Below are positions 55,212 to 64,000 of a DNA stretch of 64,000 nt, piece after piece; the first letter of the stretch is position 1, and each line of letters starts with the position of its first letter. Origin of the DNA: CP2-2F sp034436355 (lineage in GTDB: Bacteria > Chloroflexota > Anaerolineae > Aggregatilineales > UBA2796); assembly GCA_034436355.1 (NCBI GenBank), contig DAOTVQ010000014.1:54417-118416 (forward strand), read 5' to 3'. The translations under genes were made by a program, and so were the position numbers. Below the pieces are notes generated by a model. It saw only the letters and a program-made list of their open reading frames with translations. It was not told the origin of the DNA and did not search any database.

Positions 55212-56689
55212 TGAATCCGTTCATTGACGAAGGCGGCATTGTCTATGGTGAAAAATTTATCGGCAGGCGCAATGCACTTGAACTCATTGAAGACCGTGTG
55301 ATTGGCGGACTGAGTTGCTTAGCTATAGTTGGGCAAGGGCGGATGGGCAAGTCCAGCCTTGCTTATCACGCGCTTGTGCATCAGCGCCAACACTTAGCTG
55401 AACGAAACAGGCTCGTTTTGCGGCTCAACTTACCTGAACTTCAGGATCGTAACGACTTATTCCGAAAAATTGTTCGACTCGCTCACAATGAAATAGAAGA
55501 GTATGCGCCCAACCTTCTGGAGAATGCGCGTATCGTGCGCCATTTGCAGAGGGCTATGCAAAGTGGTTTAGAGTGGCTTGACTTGCAAGATGCTACACAG
55601 CAAGTTTTCAAGCACCTAAACCGAAGCAACTGGCATGTCATCTTGATCATTGATGAGTTTGACGCGGCACGCACTATCCTCCGCGGCGATTTGCAAGCCT
55701 TTCAGACTTTGCGCGAACTTGCCTACCAGCCGGAATGGCGCATTAGCCTAGTCACACTTTCGCGGCGTACGCTTCATGAGATTGAGGCGCAATCAGAGGC
55801 TATTTCCAATCTGGAAGGTATCTTCGATACTTACTATTTACCGCGCTTTTCACTTGACGAACTAGCTGAGCTAGTGAAACGCGTGGAGCGAGCGGGACTG
55901 ACCGACAGCCGTGAACTGACCCAGGCTGTTTATGATCGCACGGGTGGTCATCCGTACCTGAGCGTCAAGTTGCTATCGCGCTTTGTTGCACGCTGGCTCG
56001 AAACGCGCCACGCTGATCTTGAACATGCTTTTGAGCAGGTGCAACTGATGTTTATTGAGTACTATGATGAGCTATTACGCCTGCTCAGAGAGGATGAATC
56101 AGACCGCAAACTGTTGGAAATCGTTTGCGGTCCTTTGATTAAAGCAACACGCCAGGATGCTGCAAAACTTGACCGTTATCAGCTGATTCAACCCTTTGAG
56201 GAGCATTATCGAGGCTTTTCAGATCACTTTACGAAATATTTGAGCGCGCTTTCCCAGATTACCGACCTTTGGGAGGTGTGGAAAAATACAGAACGTGCTT
56301 TAAGGAGCTTTATCACAGCTACGATGGAAAAAGAATATGGCTTAGGATGGGAAGAAAGCCTTGAGTCTAAATTCAGCGAGGTTCGTTCCATTTTTGGAAA
56401 GTGCCGATCTTTCCGAGATAATGCACGTAAGTTTCAAGGTGAACAGGCGCCACTTCCCTTGCTAGATTACGCCAACCCACTCGACTATTGGAAAATTATT
56501 GACCTTCATTGGCAGTGCTTTAATGTACGCTTAGGAGGAACAAAAAGAGAGTGGCAAAGACGATTTGAACTAATTAAAAGTGTGCGTGATCCAATGGCTC
56601 ATAACACAGAATATTCACTACATCCTGATAGTATCAAACAAGCTGAAATTTACTGCCGAGAATTATTAGAGGCATTATCGAAGACATAA
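55211..56689 (+). CDS. P-loop ATPase with C-terminal HEPN-like domain
   Basis: A 492-residue protein. Residues 20-~250 are an ATPase of the same class as the upstream one: Walker A GQGRMGKSS (41-49) and Walker B LIIDEFD (Asp148/Glu149). After a helical region, the last ~110 residues resemble a Swt1-type HEPN domain: W..CFNVRLGGTKREWQRRFELIKSVRDPMAHN, whose R459-x4-H464 fits the R-x4-6-H catalytic pair of HEPN ribonucleases. HEPN domains often cut RNA to stop infected cells, so this is a plausible effector. The ATG at 55211 overlaps the previous stop (TAATG), preferred over an out-of-context ATG at 55190. The partner ATPase upstream may gate it. Confidence 0.75.
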   Translation: MNPFIDEGGIVYGEKFIGRRNALELIEDRVIGGLSCLAIVGQGRMGKSSLAYHALVHQRQHLAERNRLVLRLNLPELQDRNDLFRKIVRLAHNEIEEYAPNLLENARIVRHLQRAMQSGLEWLDLQDATQQVFKHLNRSNWHVILIIDEFDAARTILRGDLQAFQTLRELAYQPEWRISLVTLSRRTLHEIEAQSEAISNLEGIFDTYYLPRFSLDELAELVKRVERAGLTDSRELTQAVYDRTGGHPYLSVKLLSRFVARWLETRHADLEHAFEQVQLMFIEYYDELLRLLREDESDRKLLEIVCGPLIKATRQDAAKLDRYQLIQPFEEHYRGFSDHFTKYLSALSQITDLWEVWKNTERALRSFITATMEKEYGLGWEESLESKFSEVRSIFGKCRSFRDNARKFQGEQAPLPLLDYANPLDYWKIIDLHWQCFNVRLGGTKREWQRRFELIKSVRDPMAHNTEYSLHPDSIKQAEIYCRELLEALSKT

Positions 56690-56772
56690 TGTTATGTTGT
56701 ACCTCTGTTGCAGAAATGTCCGTCTCATCGCATTGCTTGCTGCGGAGGAAAAGTATCGAGGCAGCAGCAGGT

Positions 56773-56910
56773 GATTTCATGACGCGGCGCTACCTGCATG
56801 GACACACCGATCCCAACGGGCTGCTCTACCCCCGCGTACGCTACTATAGCCCGCCGCACGGACTCTTCTTCACCCGCGATGGTGCATTGGCGGGCGGCAA
56901 AAGCCGTTGA
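56773..56910 (+). pseudogene. Fragment of an RHS/YD-repeat protein
   Basis: The segment DPNGLLYPRVRYYSPPHGLFFTRD matches the end of an RHS core, where intact proteins read GLLYLRARYY.P..GRF..RDP. Only ~45 codons remain. The open frame begins at an ATG at 56689 that overlaps the HEPN gene stop, but its first 28 codons are unlike RHS. It is probably debris of a lost toxin or surface protein gene. Confidence 0.6.
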
Positions 56911-57180
56911 TGTGAATGATCGGCTCAAGCCGCGTTTGCTCTGGCTTGGGCAGCGTTTGAATAAGTATTCAGATACGTAGTATGATCGCTTTTTAGCTTC
57001 ATTACAAGGGCAATGAATTGCAAGGTAAATTTTGATGAAACATGGCTCGCAGCGGCACTTGACTGCACAGCGAACGGTCGTCGCTACGTTTGAACCTGCT
57101 CAGGCGCCTGCCGTGCTGCCAAGTCTGTAGGCTGCCACGCTATCTTTTATTGCCCTATGTTTATAGTTTATAGATGATCG

Positions 57181-58884
57181 CTAATCTTCATCAAACTGAC
57201 CCATCTCAAACTTGAGGGTGCGTGTGTTTTCGCCTACCACCAATACAGTCTGATCCTCAAAGCCAGTTGAACGCCGCGCATGGATCGTCAAGGTCACGTT
57301 CACTTCACAATCCGAGATCTGCGTAAGGTGCTGCAAAATATTCTGCACAATCGAGTCCATATCTGCCATTGGGCGCATCGGATTGAGCTTTTTTTCCGCC
57401 CGAAAGCGTGTCTTACGCTTTCTAACAACGAGATTGGCTGAAGGATCAGCAGTACCTTGTTTCGCTTCCTCCTGGCGAATACGTTCAATGTCCTCGAGTT
57501 GACGGCGACGCTCGACGCTCTCAGCCGCTTCTGCCGCGATTTGCGCTATGGCGGCTTCTGATGTGACAAGCACACACTGCTCGCTCAACTGGACATTTGC
57601 ATTTTCTCGATAGCGTAACCCTTGATACTTCCCATCAGTAAGGACGGCGCTGGCATAGGCAAACTGACCATCTTGGACACCATGCTGCACCGCATTCAGA
57701 AAAACCTGCTCTTCTGTCAAGCGCGAAAGATACAGCAGACTGGTAAAATACCCCCACAGCGTTTTGAGGCTGACATGCACTTCACCGCGCCACAAGTTGA
57801 AATCAGTCATCTCATTAAGAAGTGCCTCGCCGTTTATTTTAGGAATAAGTTGACCCTGTTCACGCAGAACGCGCACCGCCTTGGCGTAGAAATTCCCATC
57901 GCCCTTTAGCCGAATGCTTTCCCATTCGATGCGCGGTGCGGCTGGCTGCGGCTGCTTTGGCAGCAGCACCCACACATACGCCTCTTGTACACGGCGAGAA
58001 AACGTATCTTCGGCACGTGCCTTTGCCGTTTGCACCTGTCGCATTTGCTGTGGATCAAGGTTCAGGCTCTCGCGTTCAGCATCCAGCTCACGCCATGCCA
58101 TAAAGTCACGTGCTGCCGCTTCGATGCTTGGCACATCATTCTTCTCCGCGGCAAGAAATACCAGCATGTTGCGCCGCACGCGCAGTGCGCCACCCCCGCG
58201 ATTTTCGAGGATGTCTTGCGCCATCTTCTGCGCCTCAGAGTGTGTTCCGTTCTTTTTATGCGGATGCTGTGGCGAGAGTACCACCAAGCGCACATAAGGA
58301 TCATCGCTCACATCGGCGCTGCTGTGTGGTGCGATATGCACACCGCGAAACTCGTTACGTCCCGAAATGGATTGCAGCCGCTTTTCAATTTCGTGCAGCA
58401 CGTCATCTTGACGGAAGCTCTGGGCGCGCTCCGACGCCAAGCGATTGACTGTTGGGCGTGTGTCGTACCAGTAGCGGCTGCCCTCGTTGAATAGATATGT
58501 GAGCTGGTCGCTCATCCGTCGCAGTGCATCACCGAAGGTTCCTCCCTCGCCACCCGGCTGGATTGTTCCCAACCGCAGGCGCATTTCTTCGACGCCTTTA
58601 ATTGCACCCGTGGCTGGTGCGCTGCCCATGAAGATAGCACGTGCCACGCGCAAGCACATCCGATGGCGCCCCAGCGCCGGGACGGCTTCATCAATACGCC
58701 GCGGACGCGATTGCTCGCCGTCAATATCATTATCAATGATTGCTACCCAGCCATCCGGCAGGTAGCGCGTGATCTCGTTGCGGACAGGCGGCGCGTATAG
58801 CGGCACACTGCTCGGCATGATCAACAGCGATTCGTCTTTGCTCATCCACAGCTCATGAATGACCGCCGCCATGAAGCGCAGCAC
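57181..58884 (-). pseudogene. DUF499 ATPase protein, N-terminal half missing
   Basis: A 567-residue remnant. RVLRFMAAVIHELW at the start and EGSRYWYDTRPTVNRLA near residues 134-150 are marks of DUF499 proteins, which in full length are roughly 1000 residues with an N-terminal P-loop ATPase. No Walker A is present here, so the ATPase half is gone. The C-terminus is complete, with a coiled Glu/Arg-rich linker and a final beta-rich domain (~510-567). It starts inside the end of the DUF1156 methylase frame, in another register. DUF499 proteins normally follow the DUF1156 methylase, and the two together form a helicase-methylase-ATPase defence locus (the Hma system, as I recall it). Confidence 0.75.
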
Positions 58885-60112
58885 GCCGCGCGTCCTGCTG
58901 GATTTGGGCGCGTGCTTCTGCCACCAAATCGCTAAAGGTGGTTAGCGCCACCAGTTGCCGCGGCGTGAAGAGATCACCGTAGGTTGGCATACCGTAAAGT
59001 GGCAAACTAACTGCGGCTTTACCTTCTAGATGGGCATCTGGCTTCCATGTCGGCACGGCTTGGGCGGCGATTGCCTCGTGATCGGCGCTTGGCGCGTGGT
59101 AGCTGCGCCTGCCTTTGCCTTCGGTCACGATAGCGATCATCTGTGCGCCCATGCGCCCTGCCTTGCCTTCGGCGCGAATGTATTCAAAGGGCATCGCCAT
59201 ACCGCTGATCAGGCACTTGCCGCCTTTGCGGTTCACGGTGCCGGGTGCCACGCTTGCCGCCTGTGCCGTCTTCACCGTATATTGGATGCGCTCGCTCTCT
59301 GCCGTGAAGATAGGTTCGATCCAGGCGTGCCGCCCTTTTTTCTTGCTCAGTTCCCAACTTCCCACCAGCGGCACAGGCGCTTTCACGTTCGGGTTCGGGC
59401 TTTTCACGGTGCGCGCCCACAGCCAGGCAATCACCGTCTCGCCGTCCTTTTTGGGGTATAAATGCCCAATGCGCTCCCAGGCGCGCTCGCGCATCCATGC
59501 GCCGTAATAGCGCACATCGGCAGCCAGCCCGGCGGCACCGCGCCAACCGGCATCACCGCGCTTCTGGTCTTCGGGGTTAATTGGTGGTTTACCCGCAAAA
59601 CGCGGCGGGATTTCAATCAACGCCTTGTTGATGATCACAGGCACGGGATTCAGATCGCTGGCGTGTGCCTCTAGCCCTAGCCGCTGTGCTTCCAGCGGGA
59701 TAGAGCCACCACCGGCAAAGGGATCGAGCAGAGGCGGCGGGTTACCATCGGTGCAGAGGCGGATCAGCTCACGTGCCTGTTCCAGCACAACCTGATCAGT
59801 GGTAGATTCCCATCTGACCAATTGGGCGATGAAGCCAAAGAGCCGCTGCCGAGGTGTATCAGGCGCGCCGGGTGGGAGCAAGTTTGCAGCAAGGTTGCGG
59901 CAGGCGCTCACAAAGGCGGGCGGCGCATCCGGGTCGTCGGGATCATCCACCAACGAGGCAAAGATCACTGCACGAACCGTAGCAAGTGGTTTGCGAGACC
60001 ACCACAGGTGCAGGGTGCTGGGGTGCCCATGCCGAATAGATTTTTCGCGGGCGCTCGCCTCGTTAATGGCGTCTAGGGGCAGTGCCACCTCGATCAGTTT
60101 GCGGCGGGTCAT
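58853..60112 (-). pseudogene. DUF1156 DNA methylase, C-terminal half missing
   Basis: A 419-residue remnant of an adenine-specific methylase. It begins KLIEVALPLDAINEASAREKSIRHGHPSTLHLWWSRKPL, the DUF1156 signature, and has SAM motif I DPFAGGGSIPLEA (130-142). LFTPRQLVALTTFSDLVAEARAQ near the end is normally followed by several hundred further residues, including the late catalytic region. Here the frame stops after ten unrelated codons. The loss lines up with the missing front of the DUF499 gene, pointing to one deletion. The remnant cannot complete a methylase fold and is probably inactive. Confidence 0.8.
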
Positions 60113-60199
60113 AAGCAGCCGTTCTCCGTATGCGTATTAGGACGCTGGCAAAAGGGTATCATTAGTAAACATTGTAACAGACATGGTCAATCACGCACC

Positions 60200-60949
60200 C
60201 TACACCGGATAAACCTGTTCAGCAAGGGCGATCAGGCGCGTCCAATCAAAGACCACACTTTCGGCATACTTGCCGGGATCGCTGACCGGCGGTTTCAGGT
60301 AATACACCTTGCGCGCTTTGCCGTCGGCAACTTCCACAAACGCTAAGTAATAATGATCGGGTTGGTTCAGCGCCGTCAGAATCTCGTTGTGGGTCAGCAC
60401 CACGCTTTGGGTATCGGCATAGCGCCCTTTCACCTCAATCAGGCGAAGCATACCCGTCTGCCTATCACGCGATTCAATGTCGTAGCCACATTTAACACTA
60501 CTCACATCATGCGGATCATTGCCGAGAGATAGTTCGTAGTCCATCACAGCGCGCATGGCGATGGCTTCGGTCAAGCGGTTTTGCCGCAGTGCATCGGTAG
60601 GTTCCGTACTGATTAACATGCCAATCGGGATGATCAGCGCACGTCCAACCGGGCGCGGTGGAAGCGGATTCAGAACACGGGCGGCGTCTAGTTCTGCGGT
60701 TCGCTGTTGCAGCCGATCTTGCAGTTCGCGTGCCTTGTCGTCTGCCTGTGAGGCGTTCAAGCGCGCATTGGTTTTGCCGCGCCGTTCTTTCTCGCGCAGT
60801 TCTTGGGCGCGCCTATCCCAGTAGGTGATTGCTTGGCTAAGGCGCTCGTGTACGGCTGCCTGCACCTTGCGGATATGTTCCTCACGCTTGGTACGGATCA
60901 AATCAAGATGCTTTGGCATAAGATGCCTCACAGCGTAGTCCTGCACCAC
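60200..60949 (-). CDS. DUF3883 domain protein, 3' part of the interrupted helicase gene
   Basis: A 249-residue open frame holding a coiled-coil-like region (REEHIRKVQAAVHERLSQAITYWDRRAQEL) and a DUF3883 domain with CGYDIESRD...RLIEVKGR, a restriction-endonuclease-like fold in which Asp, Glu and Lys fit the active site. In related proteins both parts belong to the C-terminus of the helicase. Reading upstream, the same frame continues without interruption to the helicase apart from one TAG at 60992-60994, so this is not an independent gene by origin. A GTG at 60949 could restart translation. Confidence 0.7.
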   Translation of the reverse strand: MVQDYAVRHLMPKHLDLIRTKREEHIRKVQAAVHERLSQAITYWDRRAQELREKERRGKTNARLNASQADDKARELQDRLQQRTAELDAARVLNPLPPRPVGRALIIPIGMLISTEPTDALRQNRLTEAIAMRAVMDYELSLGNDPHDVSSVKCGYDIESRDRQTGMLRLIEVKGRYADTQSVVLTHNEILTALNQPDHYYLAFVEVADGKARKVYYLKPPVSDPGKYAESVVFDWTRLIALAEQVYPV

Positions 60950-60991
60950 ATTCTCGGCGTGAAGGCTGGTTTCTGTGGGGTGTTGGGCAAG

Positions 60992-63664
60992 CTAAGCCTG
61001 TACCTGTGCCTGTTCTGCTTCATGCAGTGGGCGATAATCGAGATATGGCGCATAGCCAGCATGATGTGCCACACCATCGGCATCGATCTCGATGAAGTAC
61101 AACTGCGAAGCAACGATGCGATCTGCGGCGCTGATTTGGCTTTCCAGGATGAACAACGTGCGTGGGTGTGTGCGCGAATCGGTAGGGTCTACCAAGATGA
61201 CGCCTGCATTCAAGGCGAGCTGCTGCTGCTCCAGTGCTAGGTCAACAACCACATCCAGCAGGGCATGTCCGGGTGCCAGCAGATCGGCGCTGGGCTTGTC
61301 GGGGATATCTACAAGACGTTTTTCAAAACAGACCCGCGCGTATTCACTGGCGATGGGCATGTAGCGCGGCGCATGCTCACGGATTGACTTGGGAACTTGG
61401 ATGATGCGGTAGCTGCCATTCTTGGGATCGAATACCTTGCCGCCAAGCCGCTGGAAAGCACTAAAAAAGAAGTTGCGAATGAAGTAAGGTTGCAGGCGGC
61501 GGGCTTCGGCGCGCTGCATTTCATCGCGCAGCGCCGTGACTTGTGAGTCACTGAGCCGATCTTGCGTCAAGGCGCGTTCTTTCAACAACTGGCGGATGCG
61601 CTCTTGTTCGGCAGCGTTGTCTACGCGCTGCATGAGTTTATCTCGCGCTGCGGGGCTATCGCCGTAGCGAACTGCCTCTAATAGCAGGTCGCGCAGGGGC
61701 GTCTCGATGAATAACTGTCCAAGTACATCAAAGACTCTGCCGCCTAATGCCTCGCGGGCAGCCGCGAGTTTCATCAGCAGCCGTAGATAGACACTGCCTT
61801 CGCGGGTTTGGTCTGCCACCAGATTCCACAACTGGCATACTTCAGTCTGCCCAATGCGGTGAGTGCGCCCGAAACGCTGCTCGATGCGGTTGGGGTTCCA
61901 CGGCAAGTCATAATTCACCATTAGATGCGCGGCACGGTGCAGGTTAATACCTTCACCAGCCGCATCGGTGGCAATCAGGATCAGCACATTGGAGTTGTGG
62001 GTAAATTCGTTTTGTATGGCAAGGCGTTTTTCGCGCAGCATACCGCCATAGATGGTTGCAACTGCCTGCGGCTCGCCTAAAAGCGTGCCGATCCGCTGTT
62101 TGAGGTATTCAAGCGTGTCGCGGAACTCGGTGAAGATAATGATCTTGCGGCGGCGCTCACCTTCAAACAGTTCTGGCGTGTTTTGTAACAAGCTGGCAAG
62201 CTGCTCCCATTTGCGGTCAGTGTGGCTGTTCAGAACGCTTGCCGCGTTGCGTTCAAGCCGCTTCAAAGTGTTGATTTCAATTTCCAGTTCAGGAATAGTG
62301 GTCGCTGCCGTCGCGGCATCCACAATGCGGCGTTCAAGTTCCTCACGCTCATCATCGGGAGCTTCATCGAAGGAGTCAAGGAAATCGCCCAAGTCATCAA
62401 CCTCATAATCACTATTTAGCGCGGCGGCGTCCTGTTGGGCATCTCGCAGACGGCTTTCAAGGCGTTTGATGCGATTAATCAGCGATTTGTGAATTGCAGC
62501 AGGCGAAGACGCTAAACGGCGCTGCAAGGAAGTCAGTGCAAAGCCGATGGTATTCTTCTGGTTGATGAGTTTGTCGGCGCGGTCAAACTCGGTAGTCACA
62601 TATTGTGTGATACGCTGGTACAAGTCCATTTCTGCTTCAGAGAGGGCGTAAGCAAGTGTATGGGCGTGCCGTTCTGGAAACAGCGGGCGACCATCAAAAG
62701 TTTTGAGGTCTTCCTTAATCATGCGGCGCATTAGATCGCTGGCGTCCACACGCGGCACATCGCCTGTGAAGCGGCTGTCAAGATGAAAACGATCTGGATC
62801 GAGCAACCGTAGCAGCAGTTGAAAGCTCGCCTCGTTACCATTGTGCGGAGTGGCGGTCATCAACAGCAGTTGGCGCACTAAGCCGAGTTGGGCAAGTTTC
62901 TCACCGAACAAATAGCGCTTGGTGCGCTTAATCTCGCCACTTGCAAACTGGGCGGCGAGCTTGTGTGCCTCATCCACGATTGCCAAATCCCATCCGTTGC
63001 TTATCTCAAGTTGGCGCTGGAACGTCTCGTTGCGGCTTATCTGGTCTAGGCGCACAATGATGAGGTGATGCTCGTTGAAGGCATTGCCTGATTGGGCGTT
63101 CTCGATCATTTCGCGGGTCAAAATGGTGAACTGCAAGCTGAATTTCTGCGCCAGTTCCAACTGCCATTGCTCCACAAGGCTACCGGGCGCACAGATCAGG
63201 CAGCGTTTGACATCGCCGCGCATCATCAATTCTTTGAGCAGCAATCCTGCCATGATTGTCTTGCCTGCACCGGGATCATCTGCTAGCAAGAAACGTAAGG
63301 GCAGGCGAGGCAGCATCTGCTCGTAGACGGCGCTAATCTGGTGTGGCAGTGGTTCAATGTGCGAAAGGTGGATGGCAATGCGTGGGTCAAACAGGTATGC
63401 CAAACGAATTCGCTTTGCCTCTACGGCAAGGCGGAAGCCTATTGCGTCTGCTTGAGCATCCCATGTTACATTACGCAAGACACGCGTGAGATTTTGGGCA
63501 TCCGTCGGGTATAGCAAGCGGCGATCTGGTGTGCCATCTGGTCGCTCAAAAAAAATGGTGATCACATCGTTGCCATGTGGTTGAACGGAGATAATTCTGA
63601 CAGGTATGCCCGGCAAAATGCCTTGAATAAACTGATCGGGCTGAATATCGCTTAAATGAATCAT
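60992..63664 (-). CDS. SNF2-family helicase of the DUF1156/DUF499 locus, ended early by a TAG
   Basis: An 890-residue helicase with Walker A DDPGAGKT (Lys135), DEAH at 231-234, TATPHNGNE and motif VI QRFGRTHRIGQ. Full-length relatives carry about 260 further residues including DUF3883. The stop TAG after EQAQVQA is in frame with the DUF3883 segment that follows (LAQHPTETSLHAENVVQDY...), so a single nonsense change split the gene. The helicase motor itself is complete. It is the first gene of the leftward locus helicase, DUF3883, DUF1156, DUF499. Its partners are truncated, so the system is probably inactive. Confidence 0.85.
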   Translation of the reverse strand: MIHLSDIQPDQFIQGILPGIPVRIISVQPHGNDVITIFFERPDGTPDRRLLYPTDAQNLTRVLRNVTWDAQADAIGFRLAVEAKRIRLAYLFDPRIAIHLSHIEPLPHQISAVYEQMLPRLPLRFLLADDPGAGKTIMAGLLLKELMMRGDVKRCLICAPGSLVEQWQLELAQKFSLQFTILTREMIENAQSGNAFNEHHLIIVRLDQISRNETFQRQLEISNGWDLAIVDEAHKLAAQFASGEIKRTKRYLFGEKLAQLGLVRQLLLMTATPHNGNEASFQLLLRLLDPDRFHLDSRFTGDVPRVDASDLMRRMIKEDLKTFDGRPLFPERHAHTLAYALSEAEMDLYQRITQYVTTEFDRADKLINQKNTIGFALTSLQRRLASSPAAIHKSLINRIKRLESRLRDAQQDAAALNSDYEVDDLGDFLDSFDEAPDDEREELERRIVDAATAATTIPELEIEINTLKRLERNAASVLNSHTDRKWEQLASLLQNTPELFEGERRRKIIIFTEFRDTLEYLKQRIGTLLGEPQAVATIYGGMLREKRLAIQNEFTHNSNVLILIATDAAGEGINLHRAAHLMVNYDLPWNPNRIEQRFGRTHRIGQTEVCQLWNLVADQTREGSVYLRLLMKLAAAREALGGRVFDVLGQLFIETPLRDLLLEAVRYGDSPAARDKLMQRVDNAAEQERIRQLLKERALTQDRLSDSQVTALRDEMQRAEARRLQPYFIRNFFFSAFQRLGGKVFDPKNGSYRIIQVPKSIREHAPRYMPIASEYARVCFEKRLVDIPDKPSADLLAPGHALLDVVVDLALEQQQLALNAGVILVDPTDSRTHPRTLFILESQISAADRIVASQLYFIEIDADGVAHHAGYAPYLDYRPLHEAEQAQVQA

Positions 63665-63976
63665 AACAAGTATCCTTGAATTGATCTGGCGCAGTCGCGT
63701 GTCCTAAGCAACTGTGATCGGGTTAACATGATCACGTAACACAATATCTATGATGTATCAATATAGCATTATTCTGCGTAACAATAGCATTCTCTGAATT
63801 TGTATTATTTCAATTGCTACATTATATGTATGTCATTCTATTGAGCATAAATGTAAGGTCAGCAGGACGGTATGCGCCTACCGCACCCTATGCCCGCCTG
63901 ACTTTCACACCGCGCTTGATTTGGTTAAAATCGGGTTATAATGACCACAAGCCACTGCACCTTGTGAGGATGTGCC
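63665..63976. other. Divergent intergenic region, about 310 bp
   Basis: An AT-rich gap between the leftward helicase gene and the rightward gene at 63977. It carries the promoter listed next. No repeat copy or hairpin stands out. Confidence 0.4.
63916..63942 (+). promoter_or_regulatory. Promoter of the gene at the right edge
   Basis: TTGATT (63916-63921) and a perfect TATAAT (63937-63942) are separated by 15 bases, 34 bases before the ATG at 63977. The spacing is short but usable. Confidence 0.5.
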
Positions 63977-64000
63977 ATGCCCGACAAACGCGATGTATTC
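63977..64000 (+). CDS. Start of a gene cut by the right window edge
   Basis: ATG at 63977 with GAGGA six bases ahead and a promoter upstream. Only eight codons are inside the window (MPDKRDVF), so no identity can be given. Confidence 0.55.

Noticed and set aside
56689..56772. First 28 codons of the frame overlapping the HEPN gene stop, considered as a sixth gene of the unit
   Set aside because: Although it has a TAATG overlap, the sequence is unrecognisable and runs into an RHS remnant, so the overlap is probably chance.
57034..57129. ATG-started 31-codon frame after the RHS fragment
   Set aside because: Very short, no ribosome site and no similarity; the 56911-57180 gap holds nothing else I can support.

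Overview
The window is a chromosomal segment of a bacterium of moderately high GC. The gene content suggests a Chloroflexota member, possibly from a phototrophic lineage. Reasons are a PucC-like (bacteriochlorophyll-family) transporter next to an oxygen-dependent protoporphyrinogen oxidase, very large FtsX-type permeases, and many GTG/TTG starts. This placement is inferred from style and content, since no rRNA or other marker is present.

Layout. 1-6 kb: the start of a response regulator, a zinc-ribbon protein, a secreted WD40 protein and a UgpB-like sugar/glycerol-phosphate ABC importer (binding protein and two permeases, no ATPase). 6-9 kb: a stand-alone 1005-residue DNA methylase. 9-21 kb, all on the minus strand: a macrolide/lipoprotein-exporter type ABC operon (two giant permeases, two ATPases). 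A DarT/DarG-like toxin-antitoxin pair sits between its two permeases, and an MvaI/BcnI-type restriction-modification pair sits between the second permease and the ATPases. 21-23 kb: infA, rpsU and an S1-domain protein. 24-44 kb: mostly housekeeping genes (hemG, PucC-like, pyruvate kinase, HU, isoaspartyl peptidase, MFS, glycogen synthase, HEAT-repeat proteins, a glycoside hydrolase-like protein, a DUF255 thioredoxin-fold protein, pepF, proA).

44.5-64 kb is a defence island. A plus-strand block of five tightly linked genes runs Eco57I-type methylase (frameshifted), PLD-SNF2 helicase, small Sm-like protein, TPR/helical-repeat ATPase, ATPase with a C-terminal HEPN-like domain. This is the best candidate for an undescribed system. 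Facing it on the minus strand is a decayed helicase/DUF1156-methylase/DUF499-ATPase locus. Its helicase is cut by one in-frame TAG, and a deletion has joined the front of the methylase to the back of the ATPase in different frames. An RHS-repeat remnant lies between the two.

A dispersed family of palindromic intergenic repeats (at least five copies) and three look-alike terminators with a GCGGATC stem are also present. No tRNA, rRNA, CRISPR array or intact insertion sequence was seen.
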